DNA of 64,000 nt from Bradyrhizobium oligotrophicum S58 (GTDB taxonomy: Bacteria > Pseudomonadota > Alphaproteobacteria > Rhizobiales > Xanthobacteraceae), in assembly GCF_000344805.1 (NCBI RefSeq), contig NC_020453.1:1922001-1986000 (forward strand), given 5' to 3'. The notes below the pieces were generated by a model. It worked only from the letters and a program-made list of their open reading frames with translations. It ran no database searches and was not told the origin of the DNA. A program made the position numbers and the translations under genes. Shown one piece after another: positions 8,358 to 17,726 of this stretch. Each line of letters starts with the position of its first letter. Within the stretch, counting starts at the first letter, position 1.

Positions 8358-9217
8358 TGGATGCTCCGCTCCCAAATATCCCGTTGCCGGTCATCGAGCG
8401 CGAGCCCGCATTCGAGACACTGTTCAACAATCGCCTCGTGCAACTGCGTGGCCTGCTCGCCGACGCCGGCTTCGATTGGGACACGTACATACTGCGGTCC
8501 GACCCGCTCAACCGCTTCTGTCGGCACGCAGCCTACGGCGATCTGCTCATGGTCTCGGCCATGAACGACACCTTCCGGGCGACGCTCACTGACTTCGCCC
8601 AGGGCGCGGACCTCATCGCGTTGGCTTCGGACTGGAACTTGACGCAGGCCGATGGTGAGGCGATCGACGATCTTCGCCGTCGCCTGCGTGAGACGAAGAA
8701 GGGGCAGGGCGGCTTCACCGACAACTGGTATAAACGCCACGCGTTCGCCGCCGATCCGCTGCGCGTGGATGACGTTGGGGTTGAGGGCGACGCCAAGGGG
8801 GGCGTTCTCGTCTCGATCCTATCGAAGGACAACGGCGGCGTGGCGAGCGATGATCTGCTCGCGACCGTGGAAGCGGCCCTCAATCAGCCGGGTGTCCGTG
8901 GCGACAACGACCATATCACGGTGGTCCGCGCGGTGATCCTCACGGTTAACGTTGAAGCCGACGTATGGCTGCTGCCGGAAGCCACCAAAGAAACCACAAT
9001 GGCCGCGTCCAAAGCGGCGCTTGTCGCCAACTTCGCGGCCGAGCGCCGCCTGGGTTGGGACTTCGCGTCCGACTTCGCGGTCGCGGCGCTGCGCACGGTC
9101 GGCGTGAAGCGCGTGTCGCTGGTCGCGCCCGCGTCAAACAGCGTCGTTGTGACGGCAGGCAATGAGGCAGTGGCGCTCGGAACCATCGAGCTCAATTACA
9201 AGGGCCGGGCCTACTGA
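8357..9217 (+). CDS. Baseplate J-like protein
   Basis: A 286-residue protein of the P2 gpJ / Mu gp47 type. It shows the N-terminal segment with DPLNRFCRHAAYGDLL, in which family members have DP-x-x-x-L(E)-x-x-A-Y-(R/E). A Gly-rich middle follows (VEGDAKGGVLVSILSKDNGG), and a late segment has the pattern VRAVI-x-x-VxVxA. gpJ forms the baseplate wedge periphery together with gp25 and gpI. Starts and stops overlap by one base with both neighbours, in the P2 order V-W-J-I. Confidence 0.88.
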   Translation: MDAPLPNIPLPVIEREPAFETLFNNRLVQLRGLLADAGFDWDTYILRSDPLNRFCRHAAYGDLLMVSAMNDTFRATLTDFAQGADLIALASDWNLTQADGEAIDDLRRRLRETKKGQGGFTDNWYKRHAFAADPLRVDDVGVEGDAKGGVLVSILSKDNGGVASDDLLATVEAALNQPGVRGDNDHITVVRAVILTVNVEADVWLLPEATKETTMAASKAALVANFAAERRLGWDFASDFAVAALRTVGVKRVSLVAPASNSVVVTAGNEAVALGTIELNYKGRAY

Positions 9218-10062
9218 TGACCGACCTTGTCGATCTCGCGCCGCGCAACTCGACGCCGCTCGATCTCGCCGCCATTCGGACGGTGGACGCACGCTCGCGG
9301 CACGCGGCGCTCATCCAGGAGATCGCCGATATCCGCTATCGCGACGTGATCCCCGAAGACGTGCTGCCGTGGTTGCTGCGGCATTGGGGGCTCGAAGACG
9401 CGGCTGCTTTCATGGACGACCACCAACGCCTCTACGAGGAAGGGAAGCATTGGCAGGCCGTCCGTGGCCGTCTAGAGGCGTTCCAGATCGTCTTCGAATG
9501 GCTTGCCCTCAACGGCGAGCATGAGCGCGGCACGCACGGAGACGTGCGCTACGGGCTATTTCAGCTCGGTATGGATGACGAGCCCGAGCGGGCGACGCTG
9601 CTCAACCTGATCGGCCTCGCGGACCTCTCGAAGGGCGCGTCCTCCATCCTGGGGCGCGTCTACGGCGGCTATGACATCCGACCGGTGCGCCTCGACATGA
9701 TGCGCCTCGACGGCGCGATGTTCGACGATTGGTCCGGGGTCTACCTCGAAGGTATCGAACCGAAGCTGTCGTTCGGTCGCTTGCACGGCGGGGAGATCGA
9801 CTTCGGCGCGCACACCTCGGGCGGCACCGACGGCCTGGTGTCCGGGACCGCGCGCTTCGAAGAGGGGTTCGTCCTCGACCGTTCGCAGCTCGACGGCGCA
9901 GTCCTCGAACCCTCCGTCGTCGCGATCCAGGCGGCCTTGTCTGGCGAGACCATCGATCTCGGCAACGCGGTTTGGATGCCGTGGTCCAGCGCCCGCTGGG
10001 GCCAGTCTTGGAACTTTGAACCATTCATCATCTACGGAGGCCCTGATGGCACTTCTGGTTAA
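9217..10062 (+). CDS. Tail protein I (P2 gpI-like) with C-terminal extension
   Basis: A 281-residue protein whose first 100 residues match P2 gpI-type tail proteins: a short acidic start, LPWLLRHWGLED at about 51-62 and a helix with LEAFQIVFEWLAL near 87-99. P2 gpI is about 180 aa. The extra roughly 130 residues are beta-rich with repeated GA-x-FDDWSG-like segments and could be a fibre-attachment or decoration region. It follows gpJ in the standard P2 order and overlaps the next gene by 17 nt. Confidence 0.8.
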   Translation: MTDLVDLAPRNSTPLDLAAIRTVDARSRHAALIQEIADIRYRDVIPEDVLPWLLRHWGLEDAAAFMDDHQRLYEEGKHWQAVRGRLEAFQIVFEWLALNGEHERGTHGDVRYGLFQLGMDDEPERATLLNLIGLADLSKGASSILGRVYGGYDIRPVRLDMMRLDGAMFDDWSGVYLEGIEPKLSFGRLHGGEIDFGAHTSGGTDGLVSGTARFEEGFVLDRSQLDGAVLEPSVVAIQAALSGETIDLGNAVWMPWSSARWGQSWNFEPFIIYGGPDGTSG

Positions 10063-10744
10063 TAGCGGTCGGGCCGGTCTGGCCTCCGCTCTCAAGGCTC
10101 GCCCGATGTTCTTTGCCTGGGGGCGTGGAGCGTCGTGGTGGGGCGCGACCGACGTCAAGCTCAAGACCTTTGCGGGTTCTCCCGAACAGTTCACGCTTGA
10201 CCATGCGCCGGTCGCCTCGCTCGTGGTGAACAGCCAGGGCAGCGCGCAGACCTATCAGTCGCCCGGCGACTATCTTTTCGATCCGAACACCGGCGTCGTG
10301 ACGCGGGTCAATGGTGGCGCGATCCTGGCGGGTGCGACCGCTCAGGCGCAGGCCGTCTATGGCACGCCGCCGTTGAGCGCGAGCGATGGCGCGCTGACCG
10401 GCGAGATCGGCCGCCGGGCGGCGTCGTCGGTCGAGTTCGTCATGCCCGATCCAAACGGCAACCTCTACACGCCGGGTGGCGATCGGTGGTCGGTGTCGAG
10501 CACGGCCACACGCTACCTGTACGTCGCCACGCAGTTCGACTTCCTTGAAGCCGCGACCGAGACAATCCGTGAGGTCGGCATCTTCGTGGACAGCGTGCGC
10601 GCCGCTGGCGTGCCTGAAGGGCAACTGTACTTGACTCCCGAAGAGGTCGCCGAACCCGGATACTTGCTTCTGCTCGACCGCTTCGCCGGTATCCCTCGGT
10701 CTCCGAGTTCTCGGCAGGGCTTCTCTTACGTCTTGGTGATCTAG
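10046..10744 (+). CDS. Tail/baseplate-associated protein, unknown family
   Basis: A 232-residue protein starting at an ATG with a GGAGG RBS (10036-10040), inside the 3' end of the gpI gene. It is predicted to be beta-rich (FTLDHAPVASLVVNSQ, GDYLFDPNTGVVTRV) and lacks charged repeats or membrane segments. It sits between gpI and the giant DUF4815-like gene, where a fibre adaptor would be expected. I do not recognise a specific family. The stop overlaps the GTG start of the next gene. Confidence 0.7.
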   Translation: MALLVNSGRAGLASALKARPMFFAWGRGASWWGATDVKLKTFAGSPEQFTLDHAPVASLVVNSQGSAQTYQSPGDYLFDPNTGVVTRVNGGAILAGATAQAQAVYGTPPLSASDGALTGEIGRRAASSVEFVMPDPNGNLYTPGGDRWSVSSTATRYLYVATQFDFLEAATETIREVGIFVDSVRAAGVPEGQLYLTPEEVAEPGYLLLLDRFAGIPRSPSSRQGFSYVLVI

Positions 10745-13700
10745 TGGCAGACGCTCGCGACCAACTCCCGGCCTATATCAACACATTCAACCCGACGAAG
10801 GGGTACCAGCGTCTGGCGGCTCACTATGACCGCTTCCTGACCAGCAACGAGATCAATGTCATGCAGGACATTGAGGCGAACCGCGTGAAGGGCATCGCCG
10901 ACGCTTTCTGGCGCGATGGTTCGCTTGTGAGCGGTGGCGCCATCGTGCTCGGGCCGATAACCAACGGCACGGTCGAGGCACGCTTGGCTGCGGCGAAGGT
11001 CTACATCCGTGGCTCGGTGCACGACATCGAAGCGCGCAACATCACCATCTCGGCCGTTGGCACCGTGGTCATCGGCATCCGCCTGCGCACCTACACTGTG
11101 ACCTATGAGCAGGACCCGACGCTCAAGGGTCTCGCCCCCGGAACACGCGCTCAGGGCGAGCCCGGCGCGTCGGCTTTGGCGATGCTGGGCCGCTGGGGCT
11201 TTGAGGGCGACGGCGAGGAGGGCGACTTCTTCCCGATCTATACGATCAAGGACGGGACGATCGACACGCCGACCGAGCCGGGCATGGATGATGCCTGGGC
11301 AAACCTGCTCGCGCGCTATGACCGTGAAGCTCACGGCGGCTATGTCGTCGAGGGCTTCAATGTCAAGGCGCTCGGCCTCGACGACACCGGCAGGCAAGCC
11401 TTCACCATCTCGGAAGGCACGATCAACGTCTACGGCTACAAGCGCACCCGGCCTGCCTCCGCGCGCCTGCGTGTCGCCGAAGAGCCCGAGATCATGGCGA
11501 TCGACGACGAACCGCACGCAGTCAATTCCGGCACGCAGACCATCAAGGTCCGTTACGCGCCGATCGCGGCTGTGAAGGAAGTCACCATCATTGCCGAGAA
11601 GACCGTCACGCTCACGCACGGCACTTATACCGGCGTCTCGGACACGCTGCCCGATCCGACCGTTCTCTCGATCCGGCAGGTGAAGCAGGGCGCGACCGTC
11701 TATGCGCCGACTGCAGACTACAAGCTGACCGGGGCGGCCGTTGACTGGTCGCCGAGTGGTGCCGAGATCGCTCCGGGCTCGACTTATCAAGTCACGTATC
11801 GCTACCTCACGAACGCGACGCCGGCCTACGTCACGCGCGATACGTTCGACATCACCGGCGCGGCCGACGACACGACCGCATTCGTGAAGTATGACACGAA
11901 GCTGCCGCGCTATGACGCGATCGTCGTCGATCAGACCGGCTCGATCTCCTACCTGAAGGGCATTAGCTCACTCTACGCGCCGCAGCCGGCGACCGTCGCA
12001 CCGACGCTGCACAAGCTGGCCGATGTCTACAACAATTGGGGTCTGGTCCCAACCGTGAAGCAGGTTGCGACCATCCGCATGCCGTTCGCCGATCTGCGCA
12101 GCCTCGAAACGATGGTCGGCGATCTCTACGCGTTGGTCGCCGAAGAGCGGCTTCAGCGCGACGTGGACCGCAAGGAGGTGTCCTCGAAGCGTGGCGTGTT
12201 CGTCGATCCGCTGCTCGATGATGACATGCGCGACCAGGGTCTTCCGCAGAATGGCGCGATCTTCGGCGGCCTGCTTTGGCTGCCGGTGATTCCGACCGTT
12301 ACCATCATGCCGCTGTCCGCGACAACGCTCGCGTTCACATCTGAGAATGTCTTCGAGCAGCGCCAGATCACCGGCGAGTCGAAGATCAATCCTTATGCGT
12401 CGTTCGCCCCGCCGCCGACCGATGTCACGCTTGATCCGTCCGTGGATTTGTGGACCGATACGCAGAACGTGTGGACCTCCGTGTTCACGTCGCGCATCGC
12501 GTGGCAGCGCACTGGCTTCGCCGCAGGGCCGCTGATCGGCACCACGACCGAGACGACCGCCCGCATTGTGAACAGCGCCACCGTCGCGGAGGAGACGATC
12601 CGCCAGCGCTCGGTCGGCTTCATGATCCACAAGTGGGGCTATAACGAAGTCCTGAAGAAGGTCAAGTTCGACGACATCGACGTGACCCCGGCGAACGTGC
12701 GTGCGGATGGAAACGGGACCGTCGTGTCGTCCTTCCAGATCCCGGCAGGCGTCCCGGTCGGCGTCAAGCACGTTGCTTTCGAGGGCATGGGCGGCTCGAA
12801 GGCCGATGCGCTTTATACGGCCTATGGGTGGCTGACCACGATCACCAACGAGCGCACCGTCGTCACCACCTTCTGGTATAGCGCCGACCCGCTCGCGCAG
12901 ACCTTCCGCTTGAGCGAGCCGCGCCAAGCGCTCGGCGTCGATGTCAAGTTCACCAAGGTCGGCGACAAGAGCAAGCCGGTCCGTGTCCAGCTCCGCGAAG
13001 TCGAACTCGGTATCCCGACCGAGCGCGTCGTCGCGGAGTCGCTGATCGACATGAATACGGTCAAGATCATCGATCCGCTTTCGGTCGCTCCCCGCGTGGA
13101 GGCCGATTGGACCTATGCGGCGTTCTCGCGCCCAGTGACCCTCCGCGAGGATCGCAGCTATGCGATCACGCTCTTGACCGACGACGCGACCCACTCGGTT
13201 GCCATCGCTGACCTGGGCGGCTTTGACCAGATCAACGGCTGGGTGACCAGTAACGCGTTCCCGCTCGGCACCTTCCTCGACGGTTCCGACTCTCGCACCT
13301 GGCTGCCGAAGCCTGGCCGCTCGCTGGGCTTCCGCCTGCGCTGCGCGAAGTATGCGCCGGCGACTCGCTCAATCGAGGTCGGCACGCTCGATGTCGTGAA
13401 CTGTTCGGACTTGATGCCGCTGATCGCGGCCGAGCGTCCCGAAGGAACGGCGATCGAGGTCGAGTTCGAGGCTCCGGACGGAGCGAAGTATATCACTGCC
13501 CCGGCCGTGAATGTGTCGCTCCCCGTGTCGATCACCGGCACGCTGAAGGTCCGCATGCGGATCACCGGCACGCCCAGCCTCTCCGCCCTCATGCTGCCGT
13601 TCCTGCAAGTCGTCGTGGGCTCGATCCAGCCGACCGGCGACTACATCACGCGCGCCTTCGAGGCGGGAACCGACTCGAAGGTTCGGCTGATCCTCGACGT

Positions 13701-13962
13701 CTATCTGCCCTCGACCTCGACCTTCGAGGCCAAGATTCAGACCGGCATCAACGCGGGCTTGCCCGTCTGGTCGGCGGCGAACGCGCTCACGCTCGAAAAG
13801 GCAACGCCGCTCGGCGATGGCTGGGAGGAGCGCCAGTACATGCTCGACCACGTCTCGGTCAGCGCGTCCCGTGCCTACGTCAAGATCGGTGGTGGCCCGG
13901 CTGCACGCGCGAACGTCCGCAACATCCGCGCAGTCGCAGTCAAGTCCACCACGGGGGCGTAA
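10744..13962 (+). CDS. Giant tail protein with DUF4815-like N-terminus
   Basis: A 1072-residue protein read from a GTG overlapping the upstream stop. The N-terminal 300 residues resemble DUF4815 phage proteins: FNPTKGYQRLAAHYDRF, then NEINVMQDIEANRVKGI, then a GSLVSGGAIV strand. The rest is a chain of beta-rich modules (for example about 350-370 and 740-900) with no membrane segment or coiled coil. It occupies the P2 gpH/fibre slot and is by far the largest structural protein except the tape measure, so it is probably a baseplate-anchored tail fibre or tip. The receptor is unknown. Confidence 0.75.
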   Translation: MADARDQLPAYINTFNPTKGYQRLAAHYDRFLTSNEINVMQDIEANRVKGIADAFWRDGSLVSGGAIVLGPITNGTVEARLAAAKVYIRGSVHDIEARNITISAVGTVVIGIRLRTYTVTYEQDPTLKGLAPGTRAQGEPGASALAMLGRWGFEGDGEEGDFFPIYTIKDGTIDTPTEPGMDDAWANLLARYDREAHGGYVVEGFNVKALGLDDTGRQAFTISEGTINVYGYKRTRPASARLRVAEEPEIMAIDDEPHAVNSGTQTIKVRYAPIAAVKEVTIIAEKTVTLTHGTYTGVSDTLPDPTVLSIRQVKQGATVYAPTADYKLTGAAVDWSPSGAEIAPGSTYQVTYRYLTNATPAYVTRDTFDITGAADDTTAFVKYDTKLPRYDAIVVDQTGSISYLKGISSLYAPQPATVAPTLHKLADVYNNWGLVPTVKQVATIRMPFADLRSLETMVGDLYALVAEERLQRDVDRKEVSSKRGVFVDPLLDDDMRDQGLPQNGAIFGGLLWLPVIPTVTIMPLSATTLAFTSENVFEQRQITGESKINPYASFAPPPTDVTLDPSVDLWTDTQNVWTSVFTSRIAWQRTGFAAGPLIGTTTETTARIVNSATVAEETIRQRSVGFMIHKWGYNEVLKKVKFDDIDVTPANVRADGNGTVVSSFQIPAGVPVGVKHVAFEGMGGSKADALYTAYGWLTTITNERTVVTTFWYSADPLAQTFRLSEPRQALGVDVKFTKVGDKSKPVRVQLREVELGIPTERVVAESLIDMNTVKIIDPLSVAPRVEADWTYAAFSRPVTLREDRSYAITLLTDDATHSVAIADLGGFDQINGWVTSNAFPLGTFLDGSDSRTWLPKPGRSLGFRLRCAKYAPATRSIEVGTLDVVNCSDLMPLIAAERPEGTAIEVEFEAPDGAKYITAPAVNVSLPVSITGTLKVRMRITGTPSLSALMLPFLQVVVGSIQPTGDYITRAFEAGTDSKVRLILDVYLPSTSTFEAKIQTGINAGLPVWSAANALTLEKATPLGDGWEERQYMLDHVSVSASRAYVKIGGGPAARANVRNIRAVAVKSTTGA

Positions 13963-13966
13963 GAAT

Positions 13967-15082
13967 ATGGCGGGCGAAACAACGCAACGGGGATACCCGC
14001 TGCCCAACCCCGACAACGTCGCGCGTGAGGATGCGACCCGCATTCGGAATGCGATCGCCCAGATCAGCGACGATTTGACCGCGCTCGAAGAGCGCAACGT
14101 GGTGGCTTCTGAGACCGCGTTCGGTAGCGTCCGCCTCGCGTCGGCGGCGGAAGCAACTGCTGGCACGGCCAGCGACCGCGTAGCCACGGTCAAGCGGACG
14201 AAGGACATGATCACGTCGGCGCTGACCGCGATCTCGACCGCCATGATCGCTTTGCAGGAAGCGGTCAATGGCAGGATCGCGGACAACGAGGCCGAGGTCA
14301 ACCAGGCGGTTGCAGACCTCAACTCGTCCGTCGCAACGCAGCTTCAGAGCTTCACGGCGACGCTCGCGACGAAGTTGGACAAGGCCGGCGGTGCGTTATC
14401 GGGTCCATTGGATATCGATCGGGCGGCAGGAAGCGTGCTCGGAATCTCTGGCAAGGTCGGCGGTAAGTTCCGCTGGCAATTCGCGATGGGCGACGGGGGC
14501 GCTGAGAGCGGCTCAAATGCCGGCTCCAATCTGCAGCTCAATCGCTTCAACGACGCCGGGGAGATTGTTGGTACGGCGATCGGCATCAGCCGCGCGTCGG
14601 GCAATATCTCGCTCAACGGTGCGGTCGCGCTCACGGGAACCTTTGGAATCACGGTTGGCGGTGGTGCTTCGTTTGGAGGTGATACGGTTGTTAGCGCGCG
14701 GCTTGGTGTTGGTGGCGCAGTTCCGGGCAGCCTAAATCCGGGCGACTTGAATGTCATGCGCCCCGGTTCTCCGACGACCGGCGCAGTGTTCTTCGGAAAC
14801 TCAGGGAGTAGGTACATTTTCTTTGATGGCAGTACCTATCAGCTCGGCGGCCTTGGCACGATTTGGACCAGCGGCAACATTGGATACCCTGTCACGTCCT
14901 TGCGGGCGGTCTACGCGGGAGACCTCGATGCAGGCAGCCTTCCGTTCGGCTCGGGCGTGGACAACTACGGAACCATGTGTGTGGTGTCAGGCATCTTCAC
15001 GTCCAACTCTTCGGGGAATACACGGTATCGGTTCCGCTATCACCAATTCGCTACGCCGCAAGGCTGGTACAACTTCAGCTAG
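13967..15082 (+). CDS. Tail fibre protein
   Basis: A 371-residue protein that starts with GETTQRGYPLPNP and a helical part. Residues 50-75 (AFGSVRLASAAEATAGTASDRVAT) carry the pattern common to fibre proteins that begin G-x-V-x-L-A-(S/T)-x-x-E-A-x-A-G. Then come a coiled-coil-like stretch (about 80-130) and Gly-rich beta repeats (about 190-290), ending in an aromatic C-terminus. I chose the ATG at 13967 just after the upstream stop rather than a longer in-frame extension into that gene. It probably recognises the host surface. Confidence 0.78.
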   Translation: MAGETTQRGYPLPNPDNVAREDATRIRNAIAQISDDLTALEERNVVASETAFGSVRLASAAEATAGTASDRVATVKRTKDMITSALTAISTAMIALQEAVNGRIADNEAEVNQAVADLNSSVATQLQSFTATLATKLDKAGGALSGPLDIDRAAGSVLGISGKVGGKFRWQFAMGDGGAESGSNAGSNLQLNRFNDAGEIVGTAIGISRASGNISLNGAVALTGTFGITVGGGASFGGDTVVSARLGVGGAVPGSLNPGDLNVMRPGSPTTGAVFFGNSGSRYIFFDGSTYQLGGLGTIWTSGNIGYPVTSLRAVYAGDLDAGSLPFGSGVDNYGTMCVVSGIFTSNSSGNTRYRFRYHQFATPQGWYNFS

Positions 15083-15092
15083 GAACAACGCA

Positions 15093-15665
15093 ATGCAGAT
15101 CATCGATCAAGGTCAGTGGGTCGCATATGTCCCGAATCCATTCCCGCCCGATCTTGCGCTCAACACCGCGTTCGCGAAGCGCGAAAGCGACGGGCGTGAC
15201 TGGTACGACGCGCTCTATGGTCCGACGCCGCTGTTTTTACCCGACACCGTGAAAGCGACCGTTTGGCCGCTGCCAAATGGTGATTGGCAAGTGCAGGCCG
15301 TGGACCGTGACGCGACCCGTATCTTTCCGCCTGGTGCGCGGGTCATCGAGATCGCGGACTATGCCGGCGCCGATCCATTCGCCGATTTGAATGGCAAGAA
15401 GCTCGACTTTGGCACCATGACGTTGTCGGAGATTCCTGTCGTTCTTACCGTCACGCCCAGGCAGATCAGGCTCGCCATGTCCGCGGTCGGCGTGCGCCAG
15501 CAAGTCGAGGATTACGTAAAAGCGGCTCCGCTCGACGTACAGGATAGCTGGGACTATTCCACGCAATTCGTCTCCACGGACCCGATGGTCGTCGGGTGCA
15601 TGACCGCGCTGGGCAAGACGAGTGCTGACCTCGACTCGCTGTTCCGGCTCGCTATGACGCTCTGA
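15093..15665 (+). CDS. Tail fibre helper-type protein
   Basis: A 190-residue protein with start ATG at 15093, 10 nt after the fibre stop. The C-terminal 75 residues (PRQIRLAMSAVGVRQQVEDY, then VQDSWDYSTQF) match a short domain often found in small phage proteins after the fibre gene, where it is called tail-fibre assembly or hypothetical. The N-terminal half has Trp/Tyr-rich strands. By position it could help fold or trim the fibre. Function uncertain. Confidence 0.65.
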   Translation: MQIIDQGQWVAYVPNPFPPDLALNTAFAKRESDGRDWYDALYGPTPLFLPDTVKATVWPLPNGDWQVQAVDRDATRIFPPGARVIEIADYAGADPFADLNGKKLDFGTMTLSEIPVVLTVTPRQIRLAMSAVGVRQQVEDYVKAAPLDVQDSWDYSTQFVSTDPMVVGCMTALGKTSADLDSLFRLAMTL

Positions 15666-15672
15666 TCTGAAA

Positions 15673-15691
15673 GGCTATTGGAACGGTCCCG
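15673..15691 (+). repeat. Copy A of phage intergenic motif GRCTAyyGrAACGGT
   Basis: GGCTATTGGAACGGT (15673-15687) lies between the fibre-helper and sheath genes. Close relatives occur at 22971-22986 (before the endolysin) and 25084-25098 (before the first cargo gene). All three sit in non-coding gaps ahead of a gene, at 69 to 126 bp. It could be a phage promoter or activator site, or leftovers of one duplicated segment. Confidence 0.4.
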
Positions 15692-15715
15692 ACAGCTAAG
15701 CACGCTCTTCCTACG

Positions 15716-15752
15716 GTGCTCTCAATCCCAAAGCTTCGAGGGTTGAGAGCAC
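15716..15752 (+). promoter_or_regulatory. Perfect hairpin overlapping the sheath-gene RBS
   Basis: Exact 10-bp inverted repeat: GTGCTCTCAA at 15716-15725 and TTGAGAGCAC at 15743-15752, with a 17-nt loop. The right arm contains the GAGAG that should serve as RBS for the sheath ATG at 15756. The folded mRNA would therefore hide the RBS. It has no U-run and is not a typical terminator. It may control sheath translation or protect or punctuate the mRNA. Confidence 0.55.
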
Positions 15753-15755
15753 ACA

Positions 15756-17165
15756 ATGTCCCTTACCGACTTTCTGCACGGCGTCGAGACTGTCGTCGTT
15801 GATTCCGGCCCCCGGCCGATCCAGACCGTCCGATCGTCCGTCATCGGATTGATCGGCACCGCACCCGAAGCGAATGAAGTCGCATTCCCGCTCGACTTCC
15901 CGGTTCTCGTCAATCGTCGGCAAGCCGCCGCCATGATCGGCAAGACCGGAACCCTGCCGCAGGCGATCGACGCAATTTACGATCAGGGTGGCGCTCTGAT
16001 CGTCGTGATCCGCGTCGCCGATGCCGAGCAAGAGAACGCGCAGCTCTCGAAGGTGATCGGCGGCGTGGACGCCGAGACCGGCGCCTTCACCGGCGTTCAC
16101 GTCCTACGCGCGGCGGAAGCCGAGTGCGGCGTTGCGCCCATGATTTTCATCGCGCCGGGCTTCACGCATCAGCGCCCGATCGGCGTGAGCGGCCACACCG
16201 TCACCGCCCAGGGCAACGGCTACACCCATGCCGAAGTCACCTTCACGGGTGGCGGCGTCGGTGCGGTGCTCCCGTCCGCGACCGTGATCCTCACCAACGG
16301 CAAGGTGACCGGCCTAGACTTCACGTCTCTCGGCTACGGCATTGTCTCGCCCGTCACTGCACAGATCTCCGGCGACGGCGTCGGCGCGGCGATCTCGATC
16401 CAGACCGGCGCTTCGGCGAACCCGGTGGTCGGTGAGCTGAAGCAGCTCGCGGACGCCATGAAGGCGCACATCATCGCGGACGGCCCGGCGACCACGGACT
16501 CGGCCGCGTTCTCCTACCGCAACGATCACGGCACCCGCCGCGTCTATATCGTCGATCCCAAGGTGTCCGGCTGGTCGGTGAAGACCAACACCTATGCTAT
16601 CGAGCCCGCGTCGCCGCGCGTCGCCGGTCTTATCGCCCGCGTGGACAACGTGTCGGGGTTTTGGGAGTCGCCGTCTAACAAGGAAGTCTACGGAATGGGC
16701 GGCATCTCCCGGCCGATCGACTATGCCTACGGCGACAAGAATAGCCGCGCGAACATCCTCAACGAAAACCAGATCGCGACGTTCATCCGCGACGACGGCT
16801 GGTATCTTTGGGGCAACCGTACCTGCTCGGCAGACGAGAAGTTCGCCTTCCTGTCCGTGTCCCGGACGGCCGACATGATCGATATCTCGATCGCGAAGGC
16901 TCACCGCTGGGCGGTCGATCGTTCCATCACCAAGAATTACCTCGACGACGTGACGGCGTCCGTCAAGGCTTATATGAGGCAGTTGAAGACCAAGGGCGCG
17001 ATCCTTGGCGGCGACTGCTGGGTCGATCCGGAGTTCAACACGGAAGCCGACATCACCCAGGGTCACGTGACGTTCTCGTATGACTTCACCCCGCCGTATC
17101 CGGCCGAGCGCGTGACCTTCCGGTCGCATCTCGTCTCCGACTACATCCGCAACCTCTTCGCATAA
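15756..17165 (+). CDS. Contractile tail sheath protein (P2 FI-like)
   Basis: A 469-residue protein of the P2 FI type, beginning with HGVETVVVDSGPRPI and followed by SSVIGLIGTAP (about 28-38), the classic sheath N-terminus. The conserved C-terminal half includes TRRVYIVDPKVS-like strands and a last segment with RVTFRSHLVSDYIRNLF. An insert at about 135-220 (Gly/Val/Thr-rich beta repeats) probably forms a surface domain. The sheath surrounds the tube and contracts at injection, so the phage is of myovirus morphology. Confidence 0.95.
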   Translation: MSLTDFLHGVETVVVDSGPRPIQTVRSSVIGLIGTAPEANEVAFPLDFPVLVNRRQAAAMIGKTGTLPQAIDAIYDQGGALIVVIRVADAEQENAQLSKVIGGVDAETGAFTGVHVLRAAEAECGVAPMIFIAPGFTHQRPIGVSGHTVTAQGNGYTHAEVTFTGGGVGAVLPSATVILTNGKVTGLDFTSLGYGIVSPVTAQISGDGVGAAISIQTGASANPVVGELKQLADAMKAHIIADGPATTDSAAFSYRNDHGTRRVYIVDPKVSGWSVKTNTYAIEPASPRVAGLIARVDNVSGFWESPSNKEVYGMGGISRPIDYAYGDKNSRANILNENQIATFIRDDGWYLWGNRTCSADEKFAFLSVSRTADMIDISIAKAHRWAVDRSITKNYLDDVTASVKAYMRQLKTKGAILGGDCWVDPEFNTEADITQGHVTFSYDFTPPYPAERVTFRSHLVSDYIRNLFA

Positions 17166-17176
17166 CGGGGAAAGAG

Positions 17177-17680
17177 ATGATCCCGCGCGTACTTCGCAAC
17201 TTCAACACCTTCGTCAACGGGACCGGCTGGGCCGGTCGCGTCGCCGAAGTCGAGCTGCCGGACTTCCAAGTGAAGACGGAAGAGTATCGCGGGGGCGGCA
17301 TGGACGCCCCCGTCGAACTCGACATGGGCCTGGAGGTCATGACTGCCAAGTTCACCTTCGGCGAATACAATACGCAGATTCTCGGCCTGTTCGGCAACAT
17401 GGACGGCAACGCCGCGCGTGTGCAGCTCCGTGGTGCTCTCCAGCGTGACGGCGAGACGGCAGTGGCGATGGTTGTCGATCTGCATGGCGGCTTCAAGGGC
17501 AACACCCTAGGGAGCTGGAAGGCAGGTGACATGACGCAGAACGAGGCCGAAATGTCGCTTCGTTACGTCAAGGTCCAGATCGGCGACACCGTCGCGATCG
17601 AGATCGACGTGGACAACATGATCCGCATCGTCAACGGCGTCGATCAACTCGCCTCGATCCGGGCAGCGATGGGCATATAA
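17177..17680 (+). CDS. Major tail tube protein (P2 FII-like)
   Basis: A 167-residue protein, the usual length for FII. It starts IPRVLRNFNTFVNGTGWAG, closely resembling the P2 FII N-terminus, and contains EYRGGGMDAPVELDMGLE (about 35-52), a family hallmark. Its hexamers stack to form the inner tube. It follows the sheath by 11 nt with a GGGGAAAGAG RBS, matching FI-FII order. Confidence 0.94.
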   Translation: MIPRVLRNFNTFVNGTGWAGRVAEVELPDFQVKTEEYRGGGMDAPVELDMGLEVMTAKFTFGEYNTQILGLFGNMDGNAARVQLRGALQRDGETAVAMVVDLHGGFKGNTLGSWKAGDMTQNEAEMSLRYVKVQIGDTVAIEIDVDNMIRIVNGVDQLASIRAAMGI

Positions 17681-17686
17681 GGCGAC

Positions 17687-17726
17687 GAGACTAGTCCGTC
17701 TGCGCACGAGCGCAGGGGCTAGTCTC
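17687..17726 (+). promoter_or_regulatory. Two-part RNA hairpin between tube and chaperone genes
   Basis: Outer arms GAGACTAG (17687-17694) and CTAGTCTC (17719-17726) pair perfectly. Inside them, CTGCGC (17700-17705) and GCGCAG (17710-17715) form a second stem closed by an ACGA tetraloop. The two stems are separated by an internal loop of 5 and 3 nt. No U-run follows, so it does not look like an intrinsic terminator. It may be an RNase-processing or stability element setting the high tube level relative to downstream minor proteins. Confidence 0.55.
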
